Part shown: one piece after another, positions 18,671-27,760 of the stretch
How the letters are laid out: every line of letters begins with the position of its first letter
Numbering within the stretch: position 1 is the first letter of the stretch
Source of the DNA: Candidatus Cloacimonas sp.
GTDB taxonomy: Bacteria; Cloacimonadota; Cloacimonadia; Cloacimonadales; Cloacimonadaceae
DNA: 48,689 nucleotides
Assembly: GCA_039680785.1 (NCBI GenBank)
Contig: JBDKSF010000122.1
Coordinates: 1-48,689, forward strand
Direction: 5' to 3'
Translations under genes and position numbers: made by a program
The notes under the pieces: generated by a model
Database searches by the model: none
Seen by the model: the letters and a program-made list of their open reading frames with translations, nothing else
What the model was told of the DNA's origin: nothing

Positions 18671-18699
18671 AATCTAATTAAATATGGCTATGCCGTCAA
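18671..18699 (-). promoter_or_regulatory. Candidate promoter of the 1416-residue protein gene
   Basis: TTGACG (18699-18694) and TAGATT (18676-18671) are spaced by 17 nt on the minus strand, about 60 nt before the ATG. Four of six -10 bases fit the consensus. Confidence 0.55.
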
Positions 18700-19042
18700 G
18701 TAAAATTATCGCTTACAGATTATTTGGGTTTTTTACACCGAGGACACAGAGGATAAATGAGAGCACCGAAAAGAAGATATGATGAGGCAGAGTTCGTCTT
18801 CTGACAATGAAGAAAAGATTTTAGAAACAAGGATTTAAGGATTAGAGGATTTTAAGGACTAAGGGACTATAGGAGTTATAAGTTTATAGAGTTATAGGAG
18901 TATAGGATTTATGAGGTTATTAGTATTTTTTGAGGTTTTTTTCCTTATGCAGGAAAAAGTAACAATAGCAAATCCTGTTGATTTTTTCCATCTAAATCAT
19001 CCTTTAAATCTGTGTCCATATCAATCCTTGGAAAACAAAAAC

Positions 19043-19071
19043 TTGACAAAATTAAGATTTGATAACATACA
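19043..19071 (+). promoter_or_regulatory. Candidate promoter of the phosphotransacylase-rpiB-glyA cluster
   Basis: TTGACA (19043-19048) matches the -35 consensus. At 17 nt spacing the -10 would be CATACA, a weak match. It lies about 90 nt ahead of the first ATG. Confidence 0.4.
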
Positions 19072-19162
19072 GCACAATTAAGCTACATAGAGGATAGGAA
19101 TTAGTTTTCCCACATAGCAAAAAAGAATTTTATCTAAAGAAAAGTATAAAGGACAAAAAAAT

Positions 19163-20065
19163 ATGCCGATTAGCAAGCTTGACCAAATGTTCGATGTTTT
19201 AGCTACGAAACCTAAAAAAAGGATGATAGCTGCTTGGGGAGTTGATTCACATACAATTTTAGCAGCATATATGGCTGTAGATATGGGGCTTATTGAAGCA
19301 ACTTTAGTTGGTGATGAAAAACAGATACTTTCTGTTTGCAAACAGCAAAATCTTGATTGTTCATACTTTAACATTGTTCCCTGTTCCACAGATGTTAAAT
19401 CCGCTTCTTTAGCTGTAGATATGATTAACCAGGGTGAAGGTGATTTTTTAATGAAAGGCCTGCTTTCCACCGATCGTTATATGAAAGCCATTTTGAATAA
19501 GGAATGCGGATTGATGGATCCGGGGGCCATTCTTTCGCATGTAACGGTTACGGAACCGAAAAATTATCATAAATTGTTGATAGTTGGTGATGTAGCCATT
19601 ATACCATTGCCGGATTTAAATCAGAAGATTGCCATCACCAATTATTTGATTAAAACGGCGCATTTATTAGGAATTGAAAAGCCAAAAGTAGGGCTTCTTT
19701 CAGCCAGCGAACAAGTTCTTCCCAAAATTACTTCTTCTGCGGACGCGGCTATTATTGCCAATATGGCTAAGCGCGGTCAAATTAAAGGAGCCATTGTAGA
19801 AGGTCCTTTGGGTTTTGATATGATCATAGATAGAGAAAGTGCACTTATTAAAGGTGTGGATAGTCCTGTCTGCGGAGATGCGGATTGCATTCTTTTTCCT
19901 AATATTGAAGCTGGCAATACTTTTTATAAGACCATCATCAAACTGCTGAAAAGTGAACTGGGAGCAATAGTTATGGGGGCGCGGGTGCCCTGTGTGTTAA
20001 CTTCCCGGGGAGATAGTGAACACAGTAAATTATATTCCATAGCTTTAGCGGCTATGTTGGCGTAA
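19163..20065 (+). CDS. ptb: Phosphate acetyl/butyryltransferase family protein (first paralogue)
   Basis: Proteins of this family exchange CoA for phosphate on acetyl- or butyryl-CoA, giving an acyl-phosphate for ATP formation. At 300 residues it has the size of phosphate butyryltransferases, not of long Pta enzymes. Typical blocks are FLMKGLLSTDRYMKAIL, PNIEAGNTFYK, VEGPLGFDMII, SPVCGDADCILFPN and the end AIVMGARVPCVLTSRGDSEHSKLYSIALA. The next gene is a paralogue starting 5 nt after this stop. No acyl kinase gene is in the window. Which acyl group is used cannot be told from sequence. Confidence 0.85.
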   Translation: MPISKLDQMFDVLATKPKKRMIAAWGVDSHTILAAYMAVDMGLIEATLVGDEKQILSVCKQQNLDCSYFNIVPCSTDVKSASLAVDMINQGEGDFLMKGLLSTDRYMKAILNKECGLMDPGAILSHVTVTEPKNYHKLLIVGDVAIIPLPDLNQKIAITNYLIKTAHLLGIEKPKVGLLSASEQVLPKITSSADAAIIANMAKRGQIKGAIVEGPLGFDMIIDRESALIKGVDSPVCGDADCILFPNIEAGNTFYKTIIKLLKSELGAIVMGARVPCVLTSRGDSEHSKLYSIALAAMLA

Positions 20066-20070
20066 AATAA

Positions 20071-20979
20071 ATGATTACGAAACTATCTGAACTGTCAGAA
20101 AAAGCTAAAAACAGCGGCAAAAAAACCCGCATTGCCGTTGCCGTTGCAGAAGATAATAATACTATAAATGCCATAATTAGAGCCACTCAAGATGGATTTG
20201 TAAAGTCCATCCTGATTGGGAATGAAGCTAAAATAAAAGATTTAATACCGGCTGATATAGCACCTAACAGATTAGAAATATTGAACATAACTGATTCAGG
20301 CAGGGCTGTTCAGGAAGCGGTTAAAATGGTCCGCAACAACGAAGCGGATGTTTTAATGAAAGGTCTGATTGGCACTGAGACATTTCTGAAAGCTGTTTTG
20401 GATAAAGAAAAAGGGCTTCTTCCTCCCAAAGCGGTGATGAGTTATGCTTGCGCCATTGAAATTCCTAAATATCATAAATTATTGTTTGTAAGCGACACCG
20501 CAGTTTTGATTGAACCCGATTTAGACCAAAAAATAGCTATGATCAATTACAGCGTGGCGATGGCAAGAAAGTTTGGCATTGAAAAGCCCAAAGTTGCCCT
20601 CCTTTCAGCCACGGAAAAAGTTACTGCCAATATGCCTGAAACAATTGATTATTCGCTGCTTAGCAAAATGGCGGAACGCGGACAGATAAAAAATTGCCTT
20701 GTAGATGGTCCCTTAGACATTTTTCTTGCCTGCGATCCCGAATCTTTAGCTATCAAAGGAATTCAAAGTCCTCTGGAAGGCGACGCGGATATTTTAATAT
20801 TTCCCAATCTGGAAAGCGCCAATAGTTTTTATAAAGGTCTGATGCTTTTTGGAGCAGGAGAATTGGCAGGCCTAATTTGCGGAACGACAAAACCAGTGAT
20901 AGTTATGAGCCGCAGCGAAAGCGAAAAATCCAAATATTACTGTATAGCCCTATCTTGTTTGATGGCGGAGGAAAAATGA
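20071..20979 (+). CDS. ptb: Phosphate acetyl/butyryltransferase family protein (second paralogue)
   Basis: This 302-residue protein is clearly related to its upstream neighbour along the full length. Shared motifs include VLMKGLIGTETFLKAVLDKEKGLL, the DLDQKIAMINY segment, IEKPKVALLSATEKV, VDGPLDIFLA, EGDADILIFPNLESANSFYKG and the end IVMSRSESEKSKYYCIALS. Its ATG has only a weak Shine-Dalgarno, so it probably depends on the preceding gene. Its stop overlaps the rpiB ATG. Divergence suggests the two differ in substrate or form a heteromer; both are inference. Confidence 0.85.
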   Translation: MITKLSELSEKAKNSGKKTRIAVAVAEDNNTINAIIRATQDGFVKSILIGNEAKIKDLIPADIAPNRLEILNITDSGRAVQEAVKMVRNNEADVLMKGLIGTETFLKAVLDKEKGLLPPKAVMSYACAIEIPKYHKLLFVSDTAVLIEPDLDQKIAMINYSVAMARKFGIEKPKVALLSATEKVTANMPETIDYSLLSKMAERGQIKNCLVDGPLDIFLACDPESLAIKGIQSPLEGDADILIFPNLESANSFYKGLMLFGAGELAGLICGTTKPVIVMSRSESEKSKYYCIALSCLMAEEK

Positions 20980-21407
20980 AAATAGCCATTGCTTCAGATC
21001 ATGCTGGCTTTGAACTGAAAGAGGCAATCAAAAATGCCTTTCCGGAAATTGAATTTGAGGATTTTGGCACGCACAGCACTCAGAGTATGGATTATCCAGA
21101 TACTGGCTATCCAGCCGCCAAAGCAGTTTCCACAAAACAATGTGAAAAGGGCATCCTTATTTGTGGCAGCGGAATTGGTATGAGCATTACTGCCAATAAG
21201 GTCTCCGGAATTAGAGCCGCATTATGTGTAAATACAGATGTAGCGCGGCTTTCACGGCTTCATAACGATGCCAATATTTTGGTTTTGGCAGGCAGGTTTA
21301 CCGCCGTTCCTTATGCCATAGAAATCACTAAGGTCTGGTTAAATACATCCTTTGAGGGTGGAAGACATATAAATAGAATTAATAAAATACATCAAGGAGA
21401 AAGGTAA
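20976..21407 (+). CDS. rpiB: Ribose-5-phosphate isomerase B
   Basis: RpiB interconverts ribose-5-phosphate and ribulose-5-phosphate. The 143-residue protein begins [16 protein letters not shown] (D8, H9), has DYPD (substrate loop), and the catalytic C63 in [12 protein letters not shown], followed by [10 protein letters not shown] and the [12 protein letters not shown] block. The start at 20976 overlaps the previous stop as ATGA and has GGAGGAAAA; a longer frame adds 33 unrelated residues. It is followed directly by glyA, a common bacterial pairing. Confidence 0.95.
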   Translation: MKIAIASDHAGFELKEAIKNAFPEIEFEDFGTHSTQSMDYPDTGYPAAKAVSTKQCEKGILICGSGIGMSITANKVSGIRAALCVNTDVARLSRLHNDANILVLAGRFTAVPYAIEITKVWLNTSFEGGRHINRINKIHQGER

Positions 21408-22699
21408 TGAACCACATTCAAAAAACCGATCCGGAAATTTACGCCGCCATTATGAATGAGCTAAATAGAGAGCGTGAAAATCTGGAACTTATTGCCAGCG
21501 AGAATTTTACATCCATGGCTGTTTTGGAAGCCCAGGGTAGTATTATGACTAATAAATATGCCGAAGGTTATCCCTACCGTTGGAGTAAAAAAACCGGAAC
21601 CATCAATTATAAGCTTTACGGTAGATATTATGGGGGTTGTGAATTTATCAACGATGCTGAACGATTGGCAATTGAAAGAGCGAAACAAATTTTTGGAGCC
21701 GAGCATGCGAATGTTCAGCCCCACAGCGGTTCGCAAGCAAATATGGCTGCCTATTTTACTTTAGTAAAACCGGGGGATACAGTTATGGCTTTGGAACTTT
21801 CGCATGGAGGTCATTTAACGCATGGTCATCCTCTTTCCTTTAGTGGACAGCTTTATAACATTGTTCCCTATGCAGTTAACAAAGAAACGGAACAGCTAAA
21901 TTATGATGAATTGGAAGCTTTAGCAGTTGAACATAAGCCCAAAATGATTTTAGCAGGTGCCTCCGCTTATCCGCGTAAACTGGATTTTGCCAGATTTCGT
22001 GAAATCGCCGATAAAGTAGGAGCCAAGTTAATGGTTGATATGGCTCATATTGCAGGACTTGTAGCTGCCGGTTTACATCAAAGTCCTGTCCCTTATGCAG
22101 ATATTGTTACAACCACAACTCATAAGACATTACGCGGTCCGCGCGCCGGACTTATTTTATGCAAAGAAGAATTTGCCAAAGAAGTAGATAGCAAGGTATT
22201 TCCGGGTGTGCAAGGCGGTCCTTTGATGCATATTATTGCGGCAAAAGCAGTTGCTTTCCAAGAAGCGCTTCAGCCAGAATTTAAACTTTATCAGCAAAAA
22301 GTAGTGGAAAATGCTAATGCTTTAGCCAATGCCTTAATTAACAAAGGTTTCAAACTGGTTTCCGGCGGAACGGACACTCATTTAATGTTGATTGATTTGG
22401 GACCTGAAATTAATGGCAGTCCCAGTGGCAAAAAAATGGAAGAGGCACTTGATTTGGCAGGAATCACGGCTAACAAAAATACGGTTCCTTTTGATACGAG
22501 AAGTCCATTTGTTGCTTCCGGAATTCGTTTAGGAACGCCAGCCGTTACAACTCGCGGCATGGGAAAAGCAGAAATGGAAATAATAGCCGATTTAATTAAA
22601 AGAGTGTATGATAATATTGATAACGAGGAATACTTGCAAGCGCTGAAAAAAGAAGTGCATTCTTTAACTGAGCGGTTTCCACTTTACCCAGAATTATAG
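21407..22699 (+). CDS. glyA: Serine hydroxymethyltransferase
   Basis: GlyA converts serine and tetrahydrofolate to glycine and methylene-tetrahydrofolate, using PLP. At 430 residues it shows [40 protein letters not shown], the PLP lysine K240 in [14 protein letters not shown], and [12 protein letters not shown]. An oddity is about 15 extra residues ([15 protein letters not shown], near 57-71) in the usually compact KYAEGYPGKRYYGG motif. The ATG overlaps the rpiB stop (TAATG) after GGAGAAAGG. Confidence 0.97.
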   Translation: MNHIQKTDPEIYAAIMNELNRERENLELIASENFTSMAVLEAQGSIMTNKYAEGYPYRWSKKTGTINYKLYGRYYGGCEFINDAERLAIERAKQIFGAEHANVQPHSGSQANMAAYFTLVKPGDTVMALELSHGGHLTHGHPLSFSGQLYNIVPYAVNKETEQLNYDELEALAVEHKPKMILAGASAYPRKLDFARFREIADKVGAKLMVDMAHIAGLVAAGLHQSPVPYADIVTTTTHKTLRGPRAGLILCKEEFAKEVDSKVFPGVQGGPLMHIIAAKAVAFQEALQPEFKLYQQKVVENANALANALINKGFKLVSGGTDTHLMLIDLGPEINGSPSGKKMEEALDLAGITANKNTVPFDTRSPFVASGIRLGTPAVTTRGMGKAEMEIIADLIKRVYDNIDNEEYLQALKKEVHSLTERFPLYPEL

Positions 22700-22770
22700 C
22701 GGGAGGAGACAAAAAGTAGCCCAAAGATGCCAATCTCCAGCATAAATTAAACTTAAGGGAAACAACTACA

Positions 22771-23688
22771 ATGATTGTAGAAGCATTGGACATTGGTTCC
22801 AATTCCCTAAAGTGTCTCATTGCAGACAAAGGGGAGAAGAGTTTTAATTGTTTAACGGACCTTAGAATTCCTCTTCGTCTGGGTTCCTATCTTACCCCAA
22901 AAGGAGATATTTCTGAATTGGGACAAAATAAGGCAATTTATGTTCTAAAGTGTTTGCAATTAAACATAATTAGAGCTTATAAAGTGGAAGAAATAATTGC
23001 CGCGGGCACCGAGACCTTTCGTATAGCATCCAATAAGAAAGAATTTGTCAGAAGAATATATATACAGAACTGCTTGGAAGTGAAAATTCTTTCTCCAAAA
23101 CAAGAGGCAAAATTAGAATGGAAAGGCGTGTTGAGCGGTTTGCCCAATCCTTTGCAGTCAATAACCGTTTTTGACAGCGGGGGTTTTAGCACGGAAATCA
23201 TTTCGGGCAGTGGGGGACATATTCAAAGCAGCCAAAGTTTTCCTTTAGGCGCACTTCAGCTGACCAAACAATTTGTGAAAAGCGATCCGATTTCCACGCA
23301 GGACTATAATAATTTGATATCCTATATTAATGGCGTTTTACCTGTTTCCATAACTACCAAAGATACTTTAATCGGAACCGGAGGAGGGGCTTTTGTTTGT
23401 GCCTGCGTTGCCTCAAAAGGCAAAATTAAAACCCCTCAGCAAGCTGATGGCTATGAAGTTACTTTAGCGGAACTGCAACGCCAAATTGAATTATACAAAC
23501 AAACAGACCTAAAACAACGCGAAAATATTGCCGGAATGGAAAAAGAAAGAGCGGACATAATGTTAGCCGCTGTTTTGCTTTTTTCCGCGCTGTTAAAAAT
23601 TAGCGGAAAAGATAAATTTCGCGTTTCCACCAGAGGACTCAGGCACGGAATGTTGACAATGCCAAAATGGTATGTCTGCCCCATCTAA
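22771..23688 (+). CDS. Ppx/GppA family phosphatase
   Basis: The family comprises exopolyphosphatase and guanosine pentaphosphate phosphatase, both with the actin-like ATPase fold. The 305-residue protein has the phosphate-1 motif ALDIGSNSLKCLIAD, AAGTETFRIASN, the second loop FDSGGFSTEI, GTGGGAFVC and the closing STRGLRHGMLTMP. It equals the short form lacking the C-terminal HD domain. The gene lies 71 nt after glyA and may be cotranscribed. Whether polyphosphate or pppGpp is the substrate cannot be decided here. Confidence 0.88.
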   Translation: MIVEALDIGSNSLKCLIADKGEKSFNCLTDLRIPLRLGSYLTPKGDISELGQNKAIYVLKCLQLNIIRAYKVEEIIAAGTETFRIASNKKEFVRRIYIQNCLEVKILSPKQEAKLEWKGVLSGLPNPLQSITVFDSGGFSTEIISGSGGHIQSSQSFPLGALQLTKQFVKSDPISTQDYNNLISYINGVLPVSITTKDTLIGTGGGAFVCACVASKGKIKTPQQADGYEVTLAELQRQIELYKQTDLKQRENIAGMEKERADIMLAAVLLFSALLKISGKDKFRVSTRGLRHGMLTMPKWYVCPI

Positions 23689-23779
23689 AAGTTTGAAATA
23701 AGGATAATCTATACCAATCTAACTTTTGCATTATGAAAACCTGTTTTGATGCGGGCAAAGCATACCTGCAAGAATCATA

Positions 23780-23855
23780 TCATCCTCGCGTCATTCACTT
23801 CTCTTCCGCTCCTCGTTGAGGAGGAGTAGAGGAGGGGTGGAGGACGGGAGGATGA
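23780..23855 (+). repeat. 35-bp imperfect hairpin between Ppx and HIT genes
   Basis: A pyrimidine-rich arm (23780-23814) pairs with a purine-rich arm (23821-23855) around the hexaloop GTTGAG. I count 27 Watson-Crick pairs, 5 G-T wobbles and 3 mismatches. There is no trailing T tract on either strand, so it is not a standard terminator. Wobbles form only in plus-strand RNA, the direction of both flanking genes. Confidence 0.65.
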
Positions 23856-23952
23856 GGAGAGACAAGTATAGAACTTGATGTTTGATAAGTAATTATATCA
23901 TTTGGAGATTAGCAAGAACTGGATTATTATATAACAAAGAGGTAATAAAAAG

Positions 23953-24306
23953 ATGGCGTGTGAATTTTGTAACCTTGATTGTTCTATATACCTTGCCGAA
24001 AACGAGCATTTTTTTGCAATTTGGGATAAATATCCGGTCAGTAAGGGTCATACTTTGATAATTGCCAAACGGCATACTCCCGATTATTTTGCTTTAACTG
24101 AAGCGGAAGTTGTTTCATTGCAGGCAATTACAATAACTGTGCAAAAGCTGTTGGCGGAAAAGTATAATCCGCAGGGCTACAATTTGGCGATGAATTGTGG
24201 TTCTGCTGCCGGACAAAGTATCCCCCATTTTCATTTACATATCATTCCCCGCTTCCAGAAAGATGGCAAAAACATCTTTAAAAGGAGCCGCGAATCAGTT
24301 TTTTAG
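23953..24306 (+). CDS. HIT family nucleotide-binding protein
   Basis: Histidine-triad proteins are small hydrolases or transferases acting on nucleotide phosphoramidates and dinucleotides. The 117-residue product has the triad PHFHLHIIPR (H92, H94, H96), preceded by NCGSAAGQSIPH. An N-terminal CEFC resembles the zinc-binding forms. The ATG follows AGAGGTAATAAAAAG. It ends 9 nt before the protease gene. Confidence 0.93.
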   Translation: MACEFCNLDCSIYLAENEHFFAIWDKYPVSKGHTLIIAKRHTPDYFALTEAEVVSLQAITITVQKLLAEKYNPQGYNLAMNCGSAAGQSIPHFHLHIIPRFQKDGKNIFKRSRESVF

Positions 24307-24315
24307 GAGGTTAAA

Positions 24316-27315
24316 ATGAAGCACTTTGCTCTGCTTTTATGTTTGCTACTGACAATTTCTCTTTTTGCTTATGATTTGAATGACAGAGAAGGAACCGCGG
24401 TTTTTAAAATTAAGCCAGAAATGCGTTCCGCTCTGCAAAAAACCCATAATCGCACTGGTATTGCCACAATTGATGAGAAACTGCAGAAATTACAGGTCTC
24501 ATCCATCCACCCTAAATTTAATCTATCTTCTCAAAAGAGAAATAATTGTGAGCTGGAACTGATTTTTACGGTGCAAAGTTCCTACCCTCCTCAGACAATT
24601 GTAAACTTGCTTGCTACAGACAATTATGTGCAATATGCGGAAATTGTTTATCCTGATAGCGTTTTTGCCATTCCCAATGATGAACATTATGCAGAGTCAC
24701 TCTATTTTTCTTCTCTGGAAGCAGAGACCGCTTGGGATATTCATAAAGGCGAAAATGGCTCAAATTCTGTGCTGCTTGCCATTGTAGATACCGGCTGCCG
24801 ATGGACTCATCCAGACCTGGCAGAAAATATTTGGCAAAATTTAGGCGAAGATGTAAACGACAATGGATACACAATTTATTATAACGGAAGCACTTGGGTT
24901 ATGGATGCGGGAGACCTAAATGGAATTGATGAGGACGGAAATGGGAAAATTGATGACCTGATTGGCTGGGATTTTATGCTTACCAGTTCTGGCGATGAGG
25001 CAAATAATCCCTTTGAAAACAGCGGACATGGAACTACGGTTTGTGGAATTGCTTCTGCCAGAACAAATAACACAATTGGGGTTAATTCCCTTGCCTGGAA
25101 TTTAAAAATGCTGCCCATATCCTGTAGTTTCCCAGGTTCCAGCTCTATATATAAAGGTTACGATGGCATTATTTATGCTGCAGAAATGGGAGCCGATATC
25201 ATAAATTGCAGTTGGGGTGGCTCCTCTTTTTCTTTCTCAAATCAGGAAGCCATCAATTATGCCTATTCTTTGGGCTCAACTATTGTTGCCTCTGCTGGAA
25301 ACAATAATAACGCTATCCCCGTCTATCCTGCTGCCTATCAAAATGTTATAGCTGTTGCCGCTTTGCAAAATAATGGGGTAAAATCTTCCGTTTCCAGTTA
25401 TGGTTCTTTTGTTGATGTGGGCGCTCCTACAGGTTCAGTGGGAACAGTGACTGCCAGTGGATATACAACTGTAAGTAATGCAACATCTTATGCCAGTCCG
25501 GTGGCAAGTTCTTTGGCAGGATTAATCCAATCCTATCTTCCGGAAATAAGTCAAACGGAACTGAGAGATAGAATTAAAGGTAGCTGCGATGATGTGGATG
25601 CTGTAAATCCTGGTAGAGAAAATCTTTTGGGGGAAGGAAAACTTAATGCCCGCCGTGCTCTGCAGGAAAGCAACCCTCTTCCTGATGCTGAAATTCGGCT
25701 TGCTTTAATAGAAAATAGAGGAGCAACCGATGCTAATGGAAATTTAGCGGTTGAGCCAGACGAGACATTTTCGGTCAATTTGCTGTTAAGAAGCTACGGA
25801 GAATATGCTTCCAATGGTAATTTTACGCTTTCCACAGGCAATGCTAATGTTAATATCCTCTCCGGAAGCCACAGTCAAAATATTCCTGCTGATGGTTATC
25901 TTCTTCTGGAAAATGTATTTAGCATTTATGTTTTGCCAAGTGCTACTTCTCAATATGTTACTTTTACTTTGAATACAACTGGCGATTATCCTGTGGTTGC
26001 CGGAGCTAATTTGTCCTTTAGCATTTTAATCAATGCGGGAGGAATATTTGTGTGGGAAGGAGTTGCCGGAGGAAGAGATATGAGCGGGACCTTTATTAAA
26101 AACACTTTGCAGGATTTAGGTTATGACTGCGTTTACGGAACTACTTTCCCCAGTTCGTTTTACAGTTTTGAAGCGGTCTTTTTAAGTTTTGGAGCAGTGG
26201 GCAGTAACATTGTTCGTTTTGATAACCTACTTATGTTCAATGCGTTGTCCAGTTATTTAATTTCTGGCGGAAAAGTATATATTGAAGGCGTGGATGTGGT
26301 CGGATTCGATTTTGGATACTATCTTCCGGATGTTCAAGGCGAGCAAGATGCGGATGAAGTTCTTTGGCCCCTCTTGGGAATAGTGAATGCTGAAGATGGA
26401 CAAACCAATGCTATAAATAATCTTAGTGGCGTTGCTAATACCCCAACTTCTGGAATGATTTTTACTGGCTCCACACAAACTATGGTGGATTATATAGACC
26501 GTTTTACGGCTGTTTATCCTTATGCCAGAAGTGCTTTTGAGGAAAGTGATTACGGATGTGTGGCTGTTGCCAGCGCCGGTGGCTATAATGAACGCAGCTT
26601 TGTATTTAGCTATGCTTTAAGTGAATTAACGGATGGAACTTATCCCAATACGAGAGCAAACCTCTTGGAATGCATTATGGATTTCTTTACGGCAGAAGAA
26701 GTTACCCTGCCTGTAGAACTTACTGCTTTCTATGCTGTCTTTGTTAGTGGTGCCAATATTTTTTGGAATACGGCTTCTGAAACTAATCTCGCGGGCTATA
26801 ATCTCTACAGAAACGATAAACCAGAATTTGCTTCTGCCCTAAAATTGAATGCTTCCATAATTTCTGCAGTAGGCGGTGCAAGTGGTTATCAATATAGCTT
26901 TTATGATTCTGAATTGCCCTTTGCCGATACACTTTACTATTGGCTGGAAACAATTGCCTATAATGGAATTAACGATGTTTTGGGTCCGATAGTTCTTATT
27001 TTACCTGATCCTGAACCAGAAAATCCTCCTCTGCCTCCTGAAAAAATTGAATATTTGCATAGCTATCCCAATCCCTTCAGTTCGTCTGTGGCATTGGAAT
27101 TAAAACTTAGTTCTGCCTCTGAAGCTAAAATATACATCTATAACATTAAAGGACAGCTAATTAGGAAAATGGACACTATTCCTTTGGAAACAGGCCAACA
27201 ACATTTTACCTGGGATGGCTTGGATAATAAAAAAGGTGCTGTTCCTTCCGGTATTTACCTAATGATTGTTAAAAGCGAGCAAAGAACAATCATCCACAAG
27301 CTTCTGAAAATGTAA
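24316..27315 (+). CDS. Secreted subtilisin-like serine protease with C-terminal FlgD-like domain
   Basis: A signal peptide (MKHFALLLCLLLTISLFA) is followed by a pro-region (about 20-120). The peptidase S8 domain (about 130-405) has catalytic D158 (AIVDTGCRWTHPD), H238 (SGHGT), oxyanion N329 (ASAGNN) and S391 (TSYASPVASSLAG). Next come beta-rich regions and, at about 810-900, an FN3-like segment. The last 80 residues (YPNPFSSSVALEL, IYIYNIKGQLIRK, WDGLDNKKGAVPSGIYLM) are the FlgD-like/type IX-style C-terminal domain common in FCB bacteria, suggesting surface export. An acidic calcium-binding-like loop (DLNGIDEDGNGKIDD) lies at 200-214. The 999-residue reading frame is intact. Confidence 0.93.
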   Translation: MKHFALLLCLLLTISLFAYDLNDREGTAVFKIKPEMRSALQKTHNRTGIATIDEKLQKLQVSSIHPKFNLSSQKRNNCELELIFTVQSSYPPQTIVNLLATDNYVQYAEIVYPDSVFAIPNDEHYAESLYFSSLEAETAWDIHKGENGSNSVLLAIVDTGCRWTHPDLAENIWQNLGEDVNDNGYTIYYNGSTWVMDAGDLNGIDEDGNGKIDDLIGWDFMLTSSGDEANNPFENSGHGTTVCGIASARTNNTIGVNSLAWNLKMLPISCSFPGSSSIYKGYDGIIYAAEMGADIINCSWGGSSFSFSNQEAINYAYSLGSTIVASAGNNNNAIPVYPAAYQNVIAVAALQNNGVKSSVSSYGSFVDVGAPTGSVGTVTASGYTTVSNATSYASPVASSLAGLIQSYLPEISQTELRDRIKGSCDDVDAVNPGRENLLGEGKLNARRALQESNPLPDAEIRLALIENRGATDANGNLAVEPDETFSVNLLLRSYGEYASNGNFTLSTGNANVNILSGSHSQNIPADGYLLLENVFSIYVLPSATSQYVTFTLNTTGDYPVVAGANLSFSILINAGGIFVWEGVAGGRDMSGTFIKNTLQDLGYDCVYGTTFPSSFYSFEAVFLSFGAVGSNIVRFDNLLMFNALSSYLISGGKVYIEGVDVVGFDFGYYLPDVQGEQDADEVLWPLLGIVNAEDGQTNAINNLSGVANTPTSGMIFTGSTQTMVDYIDRFTAVYPYARSAFEESDYGCVAVASAGGYNERSFVFSYALSELTDGTYPNTRANLLECIMDFFTAEEVTLPVELTAFYAVFVSGANIFWNTASETNLAGYNLYRNDKPEFASALKLNASIISAVGGASGYQYSFYDSELPFADTLYYWLETIAYNGINDVLGPIVLILPDPEPENPPLPPEKIEYLHSYPNPFSSSVALELKLSSASEAKIYIYNIKGQLIRKMDTIPLETGQQHFTWDGLDNKKGAVPSGIYLMIVKSEQRTIIHKLLKM

Positions 27316-27324
27316 CTGGAGGGG

Positions 27325-27570
27325 GGGTGTGTAGCCGGAGCTCGCTGAAGCTCCGCAAAAAAAGTGTAAAGGGGTCGCGGGGTCTTGGGGTCGAGGGGTC
27401 GAGAGGTCTTGGGGTCGAGAGGGGGGTGTGTAGCCGGAGCTCGCTGAAGCTCCGCAAAAAAGTGTAAAAGTGGAAAGGGGTCGAGAGGTCTTGAGGTCGA
27501 GGGGTCTTGGGGTCTTGAGCTGAAACCCGGTGTGTAGCCGGAGCTCGCTGAAGCTCCGCAAGAAAGTGGA
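27325..27570. repeat. Three copies of a TGTGTAGCCGGAGCTC hairpin repeat with G-rich spacers
   Basis: Near-identical units begin at about 27326, 27426 and 27531. Each has the stem CGGAGCT-CGCTGA-AGCTCCG followed by an A-rich stretch. The spacers are made of GGGGTCGA and GGTCTTGG octamers. These units directly follow the protease stop. No T tract follows the hairpins on the plus strand. Confidence 0.8.
27371..27398 (+). other. G-quadruplex-forming motif
   Basis: Four GGGG runs (27371-27374, 27379-27382, 27387-27390, 27395-27398) are separated by 4-nt loops TCGC, TCTT and TCGA. This fits a canonical intramolecular quadruplex. Further G runs continue to 27427 and, in a second cluster, 27477-27514. 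Confidence 0.6.
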
Positions 27571-27757
27571 AAAGTGTAAAAGTGGAAAGGTGAAACAAAG
27601 GATACATTTTTGTTGCAACCTGATAGATAGAAACCACCAGAACCGAAATAAATTATATCCTTGCTTTAATTCCTTTGCTGGCTCATTTTTCCCAATGGTG
27701 GCGTCCTTCTTGTAAGGGAAAATTACATTCAGCATCCATTTATTTATTCTCTTGTTC
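27571..27757. other. Short gap between repeat blocks
   Basis: I see no gene, RNA or repeat here. Minus-strand open frames across it arise from the neighbouring repeats. Confidence 0.4.
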
Positions 27758-27760
27758 AAA

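Larger units (their letters stand above)
18611..19162. other. Divergent intergenic region with low-complexity repeats
   Basis: The region separates a minus-strand gene from the plus-strand phosphotransacylase genes, with a promoter facing out at each end. The middle (18735-18960) contains short GGATTTA, GGACTA and GGAGTTATA-like units and a CACCGAGGACACAGAGG segment. I see no gene in it. Confidence 0.6.

Noticed and set aside
27326-27560. GC-rich hairpins after the protease as terminators
   Set aside because: On the plus strand they are followed by A-rich, not T-rich, sequence.
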